From: Simiduia agarivorans SA1 = DSM 21679
GTDB taxonomy: Bacteria > Pseudomonadota > Gammaproteobacteria > Pseudomonadales > Cellvibrionaceae
Length of the DNA: 64,000 bases
Assembly: GCF_000305785.2 (NCBI RefSeq)
Contig: NC_018868.3
Coordinates: 3,332,270 to 3,396,269, forward strand
Direction: 5' to 3'
Positions within the stretch are counted from its first letter, which is position 1. Every line of letters starts with the position of its first letter. Shown here one piece after another: positions 55,040 through 64,000 of this stretch. The translations under genes were made by a program, and so were the position numbers. The notes below the pieces were generated by a model. That model saw only the letters and a list, made by a program, of their open reading frames with translations. It was not told the DNA's origin and searched no databases.

Positions 55040-56020
55040 TTAGTCCGGGTACACGCGCTTCCAATCCTGTTTCATATCGATGCGGGTCCATCCATTCGGT
55101 TCGATCAGATCCAGCGCTTGGTCCAGTTTGCCGACGTGCGACTTGCGGTCGTAGGCGGATTCTCGTGCGTTGTCCGTGTGGTGCACGATAGCGGCGAAGC
55201 GTGGACCGTTGCCGGCACTGGTCCACTGCAGCATGGCCAGGTCACCATCAGAATTGCCGAAGGCCATGAGCGGACGTTGGCCGATGATGTGGTGAATGGC
55301 CACGGGCTTGCCGCCTTTGTCGTTGACAAATTCCAGAGCAGGCTCGCGCATGAGCACTGGTGTATTCCCTTGCATGACAAATTGTGTGGCGATGCGACTG
55401 CCAATCACCTGCGGTGGTGCCACACCGTATACGCGCTCGGTCCAGGCGCGCATGAAGTCCACACCACCGCCGGATACGATGTAAACCGTAAATCCGTTGG
55501 CGCGCAGATAATTCATCAGTTCCAACATGGGTTGAAACACCATGGCGGTGTACAACTTGCCGGTAGCGGGGTGCTTGGCTGAACTGATCCACTGGCTGAC
55601 CGACGCGCGGAATTCGTCGGTGCTCATGCCGCTGTGGGTGGCCATCATCATTTCAATCAGGGCTTTTTCGCCACCGGCCAGCGCCGACTCTAAATCACCT
55701 CTCAACACTGATGCGAAGGGTTCCTGGTTTTGCCACTCAGGGTGTTGGGGCGCCATGATTCTGATCTGATCAAAAATATAAAACGCCTGAAAATACAGCG
55801 GGGTTTCGCTCCACAGGGTGCCGTCGTTATCAAATACGGCAATGCGGTCTTTCTCAGGTACGTAAGTGGCTGCGCCTTTTTGAGTTGTTTTCGTCACAAA
55901 GTCGGTTATTGCCTGTTTGGTATTTCCGTCATGCCACGAAGGCAATGGATCTTGCGGTTTACACCCCAGGCTGACAAAAAATACCAATAGCACAAGCATT
56001 GCGCTGATTCTGGTTTTCAT
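55040..56020 (-). CDS. HAD-superfamily hydrolase, secreted lipoprotein
   Basis: A 326-residue protein with a lipoprotein signal (lipobox VSLGC, Cys20) and a haloacid-dehalogenase fold: motif I AVFDNDGTLW near residue 65, FTVYIVSGGGVDFMRAW (motif II) near 170-185, and MAFGNSDGDLAML (motif III). HAD enzymes with this FDNDGTLW sequence are periplasmic or lipoprotein phosphatases found beside sulfatases; the substrate is unknown. It lies 72 bases after a sulfatase gene on the same strand and may act with it. Confidence 0.85.
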   Translation of the reverse strand: MKTRISAMLVLLVFFVSLGCKPQDPLPSWHDGNTKQAITDFVTKTTQKGAATYVPEKDRIAVFDNDGTLWSETPLYFQAFYIFDQIRIMAPQHPEWQNQEPFASVLRGDLESALAGGEKALIEMMMATHSGMSTDEFRASVSQWISSAKHPATGKLYTAMVFQPMLELMNYLRANGFTVYIVSGGGVDFMRAWTERVYGVAPPQVIGSRIATQFVMQGNTPVLMREPALEFVNDKGGKPVAIHHIIGQRPLMAFGNSDGDLAMLQWTSAGNGPRFAAIVHHTDNARESAYDRKSHVGKLDQALDLIEPNGWTRIDMKQDWKRVYPD

Positions 56021-56092
56021 TCTGGACTCCTGTAAAAAGCAAAACAGCCAGGCAGTGCTGGCTGTTTATTGATTAACGTTTGCAGTGCCGAA

Positions 56093-57685
56093 TCAGTTGG
56101 AACCCATATTGGAACGCAGCTGCTCTTCAATTTTGCTCAGGTTAAATGAACCGGGCGTTTGCGCCGGCGGGTATTCTTTCATGGACTGAAGGAACTTCGC
56201 CGCCAGCCCCTGAATGGGCACGATCACGTAAGGCCGATCCAGAAACCAGTCTTCGTAGGTGTTTGAATTGTGTTGCGATTTCTCAAACGGATCGCGACGC
56301 AAGTTGAACAGCAGTGGTACACGCAATTCCACAAAGGGTTCACGCCACACACCAAAACGCTGACCGCGGTTTTCCAGGAAAACCACTTTCCAGTCGTCGT
56401 AGCGTGCCGCCACCACCTGGCCATCATCGTTTACGTACCAGAATTCGTGGCGGGGGGATTCTTTGACTTTGCCGGTCAGGTAATCCAGCTGATTGTAACC
56501 GTCCAGGTGGGCCTTGTACGTGCGGCCATTGATCTTGGTGCCTTTTAACAAGCGCTGTTTGACCGTGGTGTCACCCGCGGCCGCGGCAAAGGTGGTTAGC
56601 CAATCTTCGTGCGAGACAATGCCATTCAACGTTTTACCGGCCGGGAATTTGCCGGGCCAGCGCACAAAGGTGGGCACGCGGTAGGCGCCTTCCCAGTTGG
56701 AGTTTTTCTCGCCCCGGAAAGGTGTTGTGCCCGCATCGGGCCAGGTGTTGTAGTGTGGACCGTTATCGGTGGAATACATCACCAGGGTGTTGTCGGCAAT
56801 CTTCAGCTCATCCAGCAGTTTCAGGAACTGGCCGATGTGCAGGTCGTGCTCCACCATGCCATCGCTGTACTCGTCCTGCCCGGAAATACCGCGGTGTTCT
56901 TCTTTCACGTGGGTGCGGAAGTGCATGCGGGTGCCGTTCCACCATACAAACCAGGGCTTGCCGGCTTTGTGTTGTTCGCGGATAAATTCCATGGCGCGCT
57001 TTGACGATTCATCATCGATGGTCTCCATGCGCTTTTTAGTGAGCGGGCCTGTGTCTTTAACCTTTTGACCACCTTTCCCATCGGCCCACGAATGCATCAC
57101 GCCGCGCGGCCCGAATTGCTGTTTGAAGGTTTTGCCGTTGGCCAGCACCATGTCGCCGGGGTAGTCGCGGTTTTCGGGCTCTTCTTCCGCATTCAGGTGA
57201 TACAGATTGCCGAAGAACTCATCAAACCCATGCATGGTGGGCAGGTGTTCATCGCGGTCGCCCTGATGGTTTTTGCCGAACTGACCGGTGGCGTAGCCCA
57301 GCTCTTTCATTACCGAGGCCATGGTCACGGCCGATGCGGGCCAGCCTTCTTTGGCGCCCGGCAAGCCCACTTTGGTCATGCCGCTGCGCACAGGTACCGA
57401 GCCGCCGATAAACGCCGCGCGCCCGGCGGTGCAGCTTTGCTGCGCGTAATAATCGGTAAATGAAAGCCCTTCATTGGCGATGCGATCGATATTGGGGGTG
57501 TGGTAACCCATCATGCCGCGGTTGTTGTGGCTGATGTTCCAGGTGCCGATATCGTCGCCCCAGATCACCAGAATGTTGGGTTTGGGGCCGGCGTTGCTTT
57601 CTTCTGCGGCTGTGCAGGAAATAGACAGAGCAACCAGCAGGCTGGCGCCAAGCCAATTCAGTCTTCGTAACAATGAACGTTGCAT
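56093..57685 (-). CDS. Sulfatase (arylsulfatase type), exported
   Basis: A 530-residue sulfatase. The N-terminal export segment (about 1-27) may carry a lipobox (SISC). The metal site begins VIWGDDIG, and the modification motif CTAGR lies near residue 84, where Cys must become formylglycine. Further family motifs are GKNHQGDRDEHLPTMHGFDEF, MYSTDNGPHYNTW and FRGEKNSNWEGAYRVPTFVRWPG. The formylglycine-generating enzyme is not in the window. It may release sulfate from algal polysaccharides or aryl sulfates; the sequence does not decide which. Confidence 0.9.
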   Translation of the reverse strand: MQRSLLRRLNWLGASLLVALSISCTAAEESNAGPKPNILVIWGDDIGTWNISHNNRGMMGYHTPNIDRIANEGLSFTDYYAQQSCTAGRAAFIGGSVPVRSGMTKVGLPGAKEGWPASAVTMASVMKELGYATGQFGKNHQGDRDEHLPTMHGFDEFFGNLYHLNAEEEPENRDYPGDMVLANGKTFKQQFGPRGVMHSWADGKGGQKVKDTGPLTKKRMETIDDESSKRAMEFIREQHKAGKPWFVWWNGTRMHFRTHVKEEHRGISGQDEYSDGMVEHDLHIGQFLKLLDELKIADNTLVMYSTDNGPHYNTWPDAGTTPFRGEKNSNWEGAYRVPTFVRWPGKFPAGKTLNGIVSHEDWLTTFAAAAGDTTVKQRLLKGTKINGRTYKAHLDGYNQLDYLTGKVKESPRHEFWYVNDDGQVVAARYDDWKVVFLENRGQRFGVWREPFVELRVPLLFNLRRDPFEKSQHNSNTYEDWFLDRPYVIVPIQGLAAKFLQSMKEYPPAQTPGSFNLSKIEEQLRSNMGSN

Positions 57686-57922
57686 TATGCGTCCTCTCTA
57701 ATGCATGGATAGGAGATACCGCGCGGGCTTATAGTTGCCGTGATCCTAAGGGTATCGGGGCCATTGTAGAGGATTTGTGTTACGGAATGTGGAGCTGAGT
57801 GGTGTTGCGTTGCCTGGTTTGTTGATTTGGGTGCCAAAAGTTGCTGGGGTTGACCGGTTTCGGGTCGAACTGGCTAGATGGAAAAGACTAAATGGAGTTA
57901 CTGTCTGGGGATTAAGTGCCAG

Positions 57923-58015
57923 GGGACATGTCCCACCGAGTCCCGTGTACGGGTTCAGACTCCCCCACACCAAAGCATGAAGCACTTGCGCTTCATGCTT
58001 TGGTGTGGGGGAGTC
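57923..58015. repeat. Large palindromes between sulfatase and purD genes
   Basis: GGGACATGTCCC (57923-57934) is a short perfect palindrome. It is followed by a 25-bp perfect stem (GACTCCCCCACACCAAAGCA at its start, 57958-57982, complement 57991-58015) with an 8-base loop. The rest of the gap (57686-57922) is AT-rich plain sequence upstream of the sulfatase, where its promoter must lie. The element resembles REP-like repeats in build but not in exact sequence to the GGGGTCAGACCCC family. Confidence 0.75.
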
Positions 58016-58027
58016 TTACTCCGGGTT

Positions 58028-59317
58028 TTACTTGCCTTGCTCGCGCGCGATGGCGCGGTAAGCGATGTCGTTGCGGTAGAAGCTGCCGTCCCACTCGATT
58101 TTTGCGGCGAGGTCGTAGGCGGCGCGTTGGGCTTCGCTCACGCTGTTGCCAAGCGCAGTAGCGCACAGTACGCGGCCGCCGTTGGTGACTACGCGACCTT
58201 CCACTACCTTGGTGCCAGCGTGAAAGACTTTGCCGTTATCGGACTGTGCGTCTTTCAGGCCCTTGATCACGTCGCCCTTGCGGTAGCTGCCGGGGTAACC
58301 GCCAGCGGCAATCACCACGCCCACGGCGGCGCGGTCATCCCAGTTGGCGTCGGCGCTGTCGAGGGTTTTGTCGATGGCGGCGTTACACAGCGCCACCAGG
58401 TCAGACTGCAAACGCAGCATGATGGGTTGTGTTTCCGGGTCGCCAAAACGGCAGTTGTATTCGATCACTTTGGGGTTGCCGTCGGCGTCGATCATCAGGC
58501 CGGCGTATAAGAAGCCGGTGTAGTCATTGCCTTCCGCCGCCATGCCGCGCACGGTAGGATAAATCACTTGCTCCATCACCTTATTGTGCACGTCTGCCGT
58601 CACCACAGGTGCGGGAGAGTAGGCACCCATGCCGCCGGTGTTGGGGCCGGTGTCGCCGTCGCCCACGCGTTTGTGGTCCTGGCTGGTGGCCATGGGCAGC
58701 ACGTTTTTGCCGTCCACAATCACAATGAACGACGCTTCTTCGCCGGTGAGGAATTCTTCAATGACTACGCGGCAGCCAGCGTCGCCAAAGGCATTGCCGG
58801 AGAGCATGTCGCGCACGGCGTCTTCTGCCTGCTCCAGTGTCTCGGCCACTATCACGCCTTTGCCCGCAGCCAGGCCATCGGCTTTCACCACGATGGGGGC
58901 ACCTTTCTCGCGCAGGTAGGTGAGTGCGGGTTCCACTTCGGTGAAGTTCTGGTATTCCGCGGTGGGAATTTTGTGACGGGCGAGAAAATCTTTGGTAAAG
59001 GCTTTGGAGCCTTCCAATTGCGCGGCACCTTTGCTGGGACCGAAACAACGTAAGCCCTGCTCGGTAAAATAATCCACCACACCTTCTACCAGCGGCGCTT
59101 CCGGACCCACTATGGTGAGCTGCACATTGTTGGATTTGGCAAAGGTCGCCAGCTTCTGGAATTCCATCACGTCGATGGCCACGTTTTCCAGCTTGGGTTC
59201 AGTCTCGGTACCGGCATTGCCTGGCGCCACAAACACTTTTTCCACGGCCGGATTCTGCGCCGCCTTCCAGGCCAGCGCATGCTCACGCCCACCGGAACCA
59301 ATCACTAAAATATTCAT
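58028..59317 (-). CDS. purD: Phosphoribosylamine-glycine ligase (GAR synthetase)
   Basis: Ligates glycine to 5-phosphoribosylamine with ATP in the second step of purine synthesis. The 429-residue ATP-grasp protein has MNILVIGSGGREHALAWKA at the N terminus, KADGLAAGKGVIVAE near residue 140, SQDHKRVGDGDTGPNTGGMGAYSPAP and NCRFGDPETQ. It follows purH on the minus strand but is separated from it by 168 bases holding an inverted-repeat element, so transcription may be uncoupled. Confidence 0.97.
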   Translation of the reverse strand: MNILVIGSGGREHALAWKAAQNPAVEKVFVAPGNAGTETEPKLENVAIDVMEFQKLATFAKSNNVQLTIVGPEAPLVEGVVDYFTEQGLRCFGPSKGAAQLEGSKAFTKDFLARHKIPTAEYQNFTEVEPALTYLREKGAPIVVKADGLAAGKGVIVAETLEQAEDAVRDMLSGNAFGDAGCRVVIEEFLTGEEASFIVIVDGKNVLPMATSQDHKRVGDGDTGPNTGGMGAYSPAPVVTADVHNKVMEQVIYPTVRGMAAEGNDYTGFLYAGLMIDADGNPKVIEYNCRFGDPETQPIMLRLQSDLVALCNAAIDKTLDSADANWDDRAAVGVVIAAGGYPGSYRKGDVIKGLKDAQSDNGKVFHAGTKVVEGRVVTNGGRVLCATALGNSVSEAQRAAYDLAAKIEWDGSFYRNDIAYRAIAREQGK

Positions 59318-59346
59318 AATTGTTTTCTCGTTACTAGAGCGTTTAG

Positions 59347-59489
59347 CTAATTTGAATTAAAAACCTCGGATTTTTCGTGCTGGCCAGGAGGCACTGCGCA
59401 CAAGGCGGGCGCGTACATTGAGTACGCAACCAACTGAGCACAGCGCCGACGCCGCCAGCGCCGCAAAGGCGCGCTTTTAACCAAATTAG
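59347..59489. repeat. Inverted-repeat-bounded element between purH and purD
   Basis: CTAATTTG at 59347-59354 and CAAATTAG at 59482-59489 are inverted copies, and each is followed on its inner side by a TTAAAA or TTTTAA. Inside lies GCGTAC-ATTGA-GTACGC (59411-59427) and a GC-rich stretch. The right arm overlaps the purH stop codon. The build is that of a small non-autonomous repeat element; I see no ORF in it. Confidence 0.55.
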
Positions 59490-61069
59490 TGGCGGAAATG
59501 TCGGGTGCTGGTAAACACCATCGCCAACCCATGCTCATCCGCCGCCGCAATCACTTCCTCATCGCGCATGGAACCGCCGGGCTGAATCACCGCGGCAATA
59601 CCCGCCGCTGCGGCATTGTCGATGCCGTCGCGGAAGGGGAAGAAGGCGTCGGACGCCATCACGCTGCCGGGCACTGCCAGACCGGCGTGCTCGGCTTTGA
59701 TGCCCGCAATACGGGCGGAGTTCACGCGGCTCATCTGGCCGGCACCCACACCCACGGTAGCATTGGCTTTGCCGTACACAATGGCATTGGATTTTACCAT
59801 CATGGCCACTTTCCAGGTGAACAACAGATCTCGCATTTCCTCTTCGGTGGGCACGCGCTTGGTGACCACTTTCAGATCGCTCTGGGTGATGGTGTCCACA
59901 TCGCGGTCCTGCACCAACAGGCCACCGGATACGCGTTTGAAGTCCAGCGCAGCCAGACCGTTGGCCTGCGCATTGCTCCAGCTGCCACAGGCCAGCAGGC
60001 GCACGTTCTTCTTGGCGCTCACGGCTTCAACGGCGTCTGCCGCGATGCTGGGCGCGATGATTACTTCCACGAATTGCTTGTCCACAATCGCCTTGGCGGT
60101 GGCGGCGTCAAGCTCGCGGTTGAACGCAATAATACCGCCGAACGCCGATTCCGGATCGGTGGCAAAGGCGCGCTCGTAAGCCGCCAGAATAGAATCGGCA
60201 CTGGCCACACCGCAGGGGTTGGCGTGCTTCACAATCACACAGGTGGGCGCGTCAAACAATTTGACGGTTTCAAGTGCAGCGTCGGTGTCGGCAATGTTGT
60301 TGTAGGACAATTCCTTGCCCTGCAATTGCGTTGCCGTGGCAATGGTGCCGGCGGCGGGATTTTTTTCCACGTAGAAGGCACTTTTCTGGTGGCTGTTTTC
60401 GCCGTAGCGCAGTTCCTGCACTTTGTTGAACTGGGTGTTGAAGGTGCGCGGGAAATGCTCGCTGCCACCCTCGACCAAACGACCGAAGTAATTGGCGATG
60501 GCGCCATCATAGGCAGCCGTGTGCTCGTAGGCTTTAATGGCCAGGTCGAAACGGGTTTTCAGACTGGTGGCGCCATTGTTGCCGGCCATTTCCGCCAGAA
60601 TGTGCGCATAGTCGCTTGCATTCACCACAATGTTCACGTGCGCGTGGTTTTTGGCCGCGGCGCGCACCATGGTGGGACCACCGATGTCGATATTTTCCAC
60701 CGCGTCGGCCAGTGAACAGCCTTCTTTGGCCACTGTCTGTTCAAACGGGTAGAGGTTCACCACCACCATGTCGATGGGTTTGATGCCGTGTTCGCTCATC
60801 ACCTGCTCGTCGGTGCCGCGACGGCCCAGAATGCCGCCGTGTACTTTCGGGTGCAGGGTTTTTACCCGGCCATCCATCATCTCCGGGAAGCCGGTGTAAT
60901 CCGACACTTCCACGGCGGGAATCTGGTTGTCTTTCAGCAGCTTGTAGGTGCCGCCAGTGGAAAGGATTTCCACGCCCTGGGCGTGCAGCCCCTGCGCGAA
61001 TTCCACTATGCCGGTTTTGTCAGACACGCTGATCAGTGCGCGTTTAACCTGAACGAAATCAGAGCTCAT
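59486..61069 (-). CDS. purH: Bifunctional AICAR transformylase / IMP cyclohydrolase
   Basis: Catalyses the last two steps to IMP. The 527-residue protein has the cyclohydrolase domain first (about 1-195; [41 protein letters not shown]) and the transformylase domain after ([63 protein letters not shown]). The frame is open upstream to 61141, but the ATG at 61069 gives the normal N terminus. It lies downstream of fis, past a terminator, and upstream of purD. Confidence 0.97.
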   Translation of the reverse strand: MSSDFVQVKRALISVSDKTGIVEFAQGLHAQGVEILSTGGTYKLLKDNQIPAVEVSDYTGFPEMMDGRVKTLHPKVHGGILGRRGTDEQVMSEHGIKPIDMVVVNLYPFEQTVAKEGCSLADAVENIDIGGPTMVRAAAKNHAHVNIVVNASDYAHILAEMAGNNGATSLKTRFDLAIKAYEHTAAYDGAIANYFGRLVEGGSEHFPRTFNTQFNKVQELRYGENSHQKSAFYVEKNPAAGTIATATQLQGKELSYNNIADTDAALETVKLFDAPTCVIVKHANPCGVASADSILAAYERAFATDPESAFGGIIAFNRELDAATAKAIVDKQFVEVIIAPSIAADAVEAVSAKKNVRLLACGSWSNAQANGLAALDFKRVSGGLLVQDRDVDTITQSDLKVVTKRVPTEEEMRDLLFTWKVAMMVKSNAIVYGKANATVGVGAGQMSRVNSARIAGIKAEHAGLAVPGSVMASDAFFPFRDGIDNAAAAGIAAVIQPGGSMRDEEVIAAADEHGLAMVFTSTRHFRH

Positions 61070-61123
61070 GGTGTTGTCCTGAATATTGATAGCTAAAAAC
61101 GTTAAATCAAAATTCCGTAAAAC

Positions 61124-61148
61124 AAAAAGGGGTGTAACCACCCCTTCT
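61124..61148 (-). terminator. Intrinsic terminator after fis
   Basis: Read on the minus strand: AGGGGTG, loop GTTA, CACCCCT and five T. It lies 18 bases after the fis stop and before purH, so it should end most dusB-fis transcripts and leave purH to its own promoter. Confidence 0.8.
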
Positions 61149-61165
61149 CGTGCGCCGGCTGTAAA

Positions 61166-61471
61166 TTACAGCAGGCCGTATTGCTTCAGTTTCTTGCGCA
61201 GGGTGCCACGGTTCAGCCCCAGCACCTGAGCGGCCTTGGTCTGGTTGTGGCGGGTATATTTCAACACCACTTCCAGCATGGGCGCTTCTACCTCAGCCAT
61301 CACCATGTCGTAGACATTGGTGACGGGCTGCCCATCCAGGTTGCGGAAATAATTTTCCATTGCCTGGTCTACGCAATCACGCAGTGATTGATTTGCACTG
61401 ATACCCGAGAAATTGTCTACCACAGTTTCTTTGGCGGGTGCCTCTGCCATAAAAGGTTCCAGTGTATTCAT
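61166..61471 (-). CDS. fis: Nucleoid-associated protein Fis
   Basis: DNA-bending protein that activates rRNA promoters and shapes the nucleoid in rapid growth. The 101-residue protein ends with the Fis helix-turn-helix [27 protein letters not shown]; the N-terminal half carries the beta-hairpin/dimer region and the [23 protein letters not shown] helix. The start overlaps the dusB stop by four bases, the usual dusB-fis operon. Fis in other gammaproteobacteria is growth-rate controlled; the promoter region upstream of dusB was not resolved. Confidence 0.96.
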   Translation of the reverse strand: MNTLEPFMAEAPAKETVVDNFSGISANQSLRDCVDQAMENYFRNLDGQPVTNVYDMVMAEVEAPMLEVVLKYTRHNQTKAAQVLGLNRGTLRKKLKQYGLL

Positions 61472-62502
61472 GCCGCTTTATCCTCTTTCAATCTCAGCTG
61501 TTCAAAAAAATTCTGAACGCTGGCATGTTGCTGTTTTGCACACTCTATCTGGTTGAAGGTTTTCCGAAACGCCGCCTCTTCGGGCAACGTTTTCAGGTAC
61601 CACCCCACGTGTTTGCGGGCGATACGGGGCCCCATCGTTTCCCCATAAAACTGATGGAGGTGAGCCATGTGCTCGCACAAAATTGCTTGCACCTGCTCCA
61701 AACCGGGTTCACGCAAGGTGTCACCGGTTTGTAAAAAATGGTTGATAGCCTCAAAAATCCAAGGCTTGCCTTGCGCCGCGCGGCCAATCATCACGGCGGC
61801 TGCGCCGGTGTAGTCCAGCACCTGTTTGGCTTGCTGCGCGCTGGTGATATCCCCATTGGCCAGCACCGGAATCTGTACCGCCTGACAAATGCTGGCGATA
61901 GTGTCGTACTCTGCCTGGCCTTTGAAGGCGCAGGCCCGGGTGCGACCGTGTACGGCCAGCGCAGCAATGCCCGCATCTTCGGCAATGCGGGCAATGGTGG
62001 TGCCATTGCGCGCGTCCACGCTGGGGCCGGTGCGGATTTTCAGGGTAACCGGCACATCCACGGCCCTGACCACCGCGTGCAGTATCTCGGCTACCAGGGC
62101 TTCGTCGGCAAGCAATGCAGAACCGGCCGCTTTCTTACATACCTTTTTCGCCGGGCAACCCATGTTGATGTCGATGATTTCGGCACCCTGATCGGCGTTG
62201 AATCGCGCCGCCTCGGCCAGCATCAGAGCGTCGCCGCCGGCGATCTGCACCGCGCGCGGGCTGGCTTCAGCATCGTGCACCAGGCGCAAACGGGATTTGC
62301 GCGACTGGTACAGGCTCACGTCGCTGGTGACCATCTCGCTGGCGGCGAGCCCTGCACCAAAACGCAGACACAGTCGCCGGAACGGCAAATCGGTCACACC
62401 GGCCATGGGTGCAAGCACCGCTTGGCTATCGATGATGTGATGGCCGATTGTAAACAAGTGAACACCCTGGTCTTGCGTGAGTTGGAGCGGCCTCCGGGGC
62501 AT
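61468..62502 (-). CDS. dusB: tRNA-dihydrouridine synthase DusB
   Basis: Flavin enzyme that reduces uridine to dihydrouridine in the D loop of tRNA. The 344-residue protein has [17 protein letters not shown], the catalytic Cys in [29 protein letters not shown] and [12 protein letters not shown]. The ATG at 62502 has AAGG upstream but adds an unusual basic N terminus; a TTG at 62457, giving [11 protein letters not shown], would fit the family N terminus better. It heads the dusB-fis operon. Confidence 0.93.
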   Translation of the reverse strand: MPRRPLQLTQDQGVHLFTIGHHIIDSQAVLAPMAGVTDLPFRRLCLRFGAGLAASEMVTSDVSLYQSRKSRLRLVHDAEASPRAVQIAGGDALMLAEAARFNADQGAEIIDINMGCPAKKVCKKAAGSALLADEALVAEILHAVVRAVDVPVTLKIRTGPSVDARNGTTIARIAEDAGIAALAVHGRTRACAFKGQAEYDTIASICQAVQIPVLANGDITSAQQAKQVLDYTGAAAVMIGRAAQGKPWIFEAINHFLQTGDTLREPGLEQVQAILCEHMAHLHQFYGETMGPRIARKHVGWYLKTLPEEAAFRKTFNQIECAKQQHASVQNFFEQLRLKEDKAA

Positions 62503-62654
62503 ATTTACGCCTTGGGGCCTCCCGAAAAAGGGCAGCTATGATACCCGCACGAGGGTGCGGGTTAAAAGCAGAAAATGCGCAAAATGGCGAAATTTTGATC
62601 TGGTTTTTTGCCGGGATTTATGCTTGCCGACCGGCCCTAGGGGCCGGTGCCGGC

Positions 62655-64000
62655 TCAGGGCACGATATGGGCGCTGTAATTCACCGCCTCGGGGCCCGGA
62701 TCGAGAATTTCCAGCTCGATATGAATGGGCTGATTGCTGGGCATGATGGTCTGGCCGGCCAGTTCGCCACCCAGGTATTCACGCGGTGTGAATCGCCGGC
62801 TTGCCACAGGCTTGCCCTGCAGGTCGGAAAACTGGATCTGCAGGCGCGGGAAGGGCTGCTGGAATGCCGCTTTGTTCAGCAGCACCGCATCGATCAGCAG
62901 CGCGTCTTTCAGGCGTGGGTGCGAGCGCACCACCAGGTTGGAGGCCAGCACCTTTTCTGGCTGGCTCATGGGGGGCAAATCGCAGCCCAGAAGAGGACAA
63001 AACGCCTGGTAATACGGGCGGGTGGCCTCTGCCCGGCCCCAGGTGTCGATATTGTGTGCGCCCAGCTGCACAATGAAGGCAAGCAGCGCTGCAAACGATA
63101 AACCACCCCAGAGCAGGCGCTGAGGCCAGGGCGAGGACTCCACGTGAAAACCCAGCTCCAGCGGCTCCAGTTCGATGGCGCGCAGGGCTTCACGCTTTTC
63201 CCGCTGGTGCTCGTCTTCACCGCCGATTTCTTCCATGGCGGTAAACAGGGGTTCACGCGTGGGCTCCGGCTCGTCGTCATCTTCCAGACTGAACAGGTTG
63301 CGGCGGGGCGGCTCTGGTTCCTCTTCTTCAACAGCCTTGTGCTGGCCGGTGGTGCGGAAGGTGTCGCCGAGGGCGGCTTCGAGATCTTCATCGGTTAATG
63401 CCGAAAAGGTCCCGGTGGTGGCGCGGGAATACTCCTGCTTTTCTGCTGCAGAGCGGGCCTCCCGGTTATCGTCCTCGGCTTCTTCCAGAATATTCAGCGC
63501 CCAGGATTCGTCCACATTGTCCGGTTCGTCCTCGGGCTCTTCTTTCAGGTTACGTTCAAACAGCGACGTGGTGGCAGGGGTTTTCTTACCCTTGCGTTCG
63601 TAAATGTCGAAAAAGCTTTCCGACAACTCACCGGTACGGTCTTCATCTTTCTCGTCGTACAGGTCGTCGTGAATGAGCTGGTCGTCGTCCCACTCCGCTT
63701 CATCATCAATGGCTTGCTGGTTGAATTGCAGGCTGCCGGCTTTGGCGGACGCCTCGGGGCCTTTGCTCGCCGGTTTCGCCTGTGTTATGGGTTTGGCCGC
63801 TGGCTTCGCCGGTGCTGCTGGCTTGGGCGCCGCTGTGGCGGCGGACTTGGTCTGGGCTCCGGCGGCTTTGGCTTGCGCGGGTTTCGCAGCTGCCGGTGTT
63901 GCGCTGGCTTGCGCTGCAGCGGGTTTGGTCGTGGCTGCGGCTTTTGGGGCAGCTTTTACCAGGTGATCGGTTGCACGGAAAATCTGCAGGCAGGAGCCGC
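62655..64000 (-). CDS. DUF3426/zinc-ribbon membrane protein, 5' end beyond window
   Basis: Continuous minus-strand frame from beyond base 64000. The visible start shows the end of a MJ0042-type zinc finger (CGSCLQIFRATDHL, second half of a CxxC pair), then an Ala/Lys/Pro-rich linker, a long acidic segment (63100-63700) and a membrane helix (about 63057-63120; LLWGGLSFAALLAFIVQLGA). The C-terminal DUF3426 domain (PPMSQPEKVLASNLVVRSHPRLKDALLIDAVLLNKA) comes last. A TTG at 63626 is not the true start, since coding continues to the window edge. DUF3426 genes often lie between prmA and dusB, as here; function unknown. Confidence 0.82.
   Translation of the reverse strand, partial: GSCLQIFRATDHLVKAAPKAAATTKPAAAQASATPAAAKPAQAKAAGAQTKSAATAAPKPAAPAKPAAKPITQAKPASKGPEASAKAGSLQFNQQAIDDEAEWDDDQLIHDDLYDEKDEDRTGELSESFFDIYERKGKKTPATTSLFERNLKEEPEDEPDNVDESWALNILEEAEDDNREARSAAEKQEYSRATTGTFSALTDEDLEAALGDTFRTTGQHKAVEEEEPEPPRRNLFSLEDDDEPEPTREPLFTAMEEIGGEDEHQREKREALRAIELEPLELGFHVESSPWPQRLLWGGLSFAALLAFIVQLGAHNIDTWGRAEATRPYYQAFCPLLGCDLPPMSQPEKVLASNLVVRSHPRLKDALLIDAVLLNKAAFQQPFPRLQIQFSDLQGKPVASRRFTPREYLGGELAGQTIMPSNQPIHIELEILDPGPEAVNYSAHIVP

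Noticed and set aside
59489..60715. Plus-strand ORF of about 408 codons opposite purH
   Set aside because: It is antisense to purH throughout, shows His/Gly-rich composition and no recognisable domain.
62603..62654. Terminator after the DUF3426 gene: hairpin ACCGGCCCTAGGGGCCGGT
   Set aside because: The stem is strong but there is no T run after it in the minus direction, so I left it out as a feature.

Overview
The window looks like core chromosome of a gammaproteobacterium of the Cellvibrionales type (Cellvibrio/Saccharophagus/Simiduia-like), with pseudomonad-like gene order. This is inferred from gene content and order, not from an alignment. Supporting signs are mutL-miaA-hfq-hflX-hflK-hflC-DUF2065-hisZ-purA, trpEGDC with gph/rpe, murU-amgK divergent from lptD-surA-pdxA-rsmA-apaG-apaH, vfr divergent from an OsmC gene, an Arg-type EF-P beside its rhamnosyltransferase EarP, and DUF3426-dusB-fis followed by purH-purD. 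There is no prophage, IS element, CRISPR array, tRNA or rRNA gene that I can see.

Layout. 1-8000: RNA modification, Hfq and membrane-protease regulation, then histidine/purine synthesis. 8086-11379: a large membrane protein joining a degenerate diacylglycerol-kinase-like half to DUF389, then a tandem pair of short periplasmic binding proteins. 11416-13142: EF-P and EarP. 13275-18920: META lipoprotein, VanZ-like protein, MscS channel, 2OG oxygenase and fatty-acid cis/trans isomerase. 18936-23494: UPF0316 protein and the trp genes. 23797-25965: an unusual fusion of a sodium/dicarboxylate-type symporter with an amino-acid-type periplasmic binding domain. 26442-31579: gph, rpe, DUF3530, a lipoprotein, murU and amgK. 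31661-38501: envelope assembly and associated housekeeping. 38748-44804: galE and the prkA-yeaH-spoVR stress operon behind a sigma-S-like promoter. 44821-47540: a signalling locus (small membrane protein, HTH-REC regulator, a long intergenic region that looks like a structured RNA gene, REC-histidine kinase). 47548-54987: lipoprotein, Vfr, OsmC, msrC, coq7, cache/PAS kinase and a Ycf46-like AAA protein. 55040-57685: lipoprotein HAD hydrolase and sulfatase. 58028-64000: purD, purH, fis, dusB and a DUF3426 protein cut by the window edge.

The most unusual signals are non-coding. (1) Three copies (26067-26158, 26276-26377 on the minus strand, 38541-38637) of a palindromic element. Its core of two small hairpins is conserved, but the long outer arms differ completely in sequence between copies while staying perfectly self-complementary; all three lie between convergent genes. 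(2) A roughly 320-nt intergenic transcription unit (about 45829-46147) with a near-consensus promoter, at least five hairpins, no ORF and a strong intrinsic terminator, sitting between two response-regulator genes. (3) A second palindrome family built on GGGGTCAGACCCC (4929, 16521, 54995), with a different large palindrome at 57958. (4) A short leader or sRNA candidate upstream of the DUF2065 gene with mutually exclusive stems.
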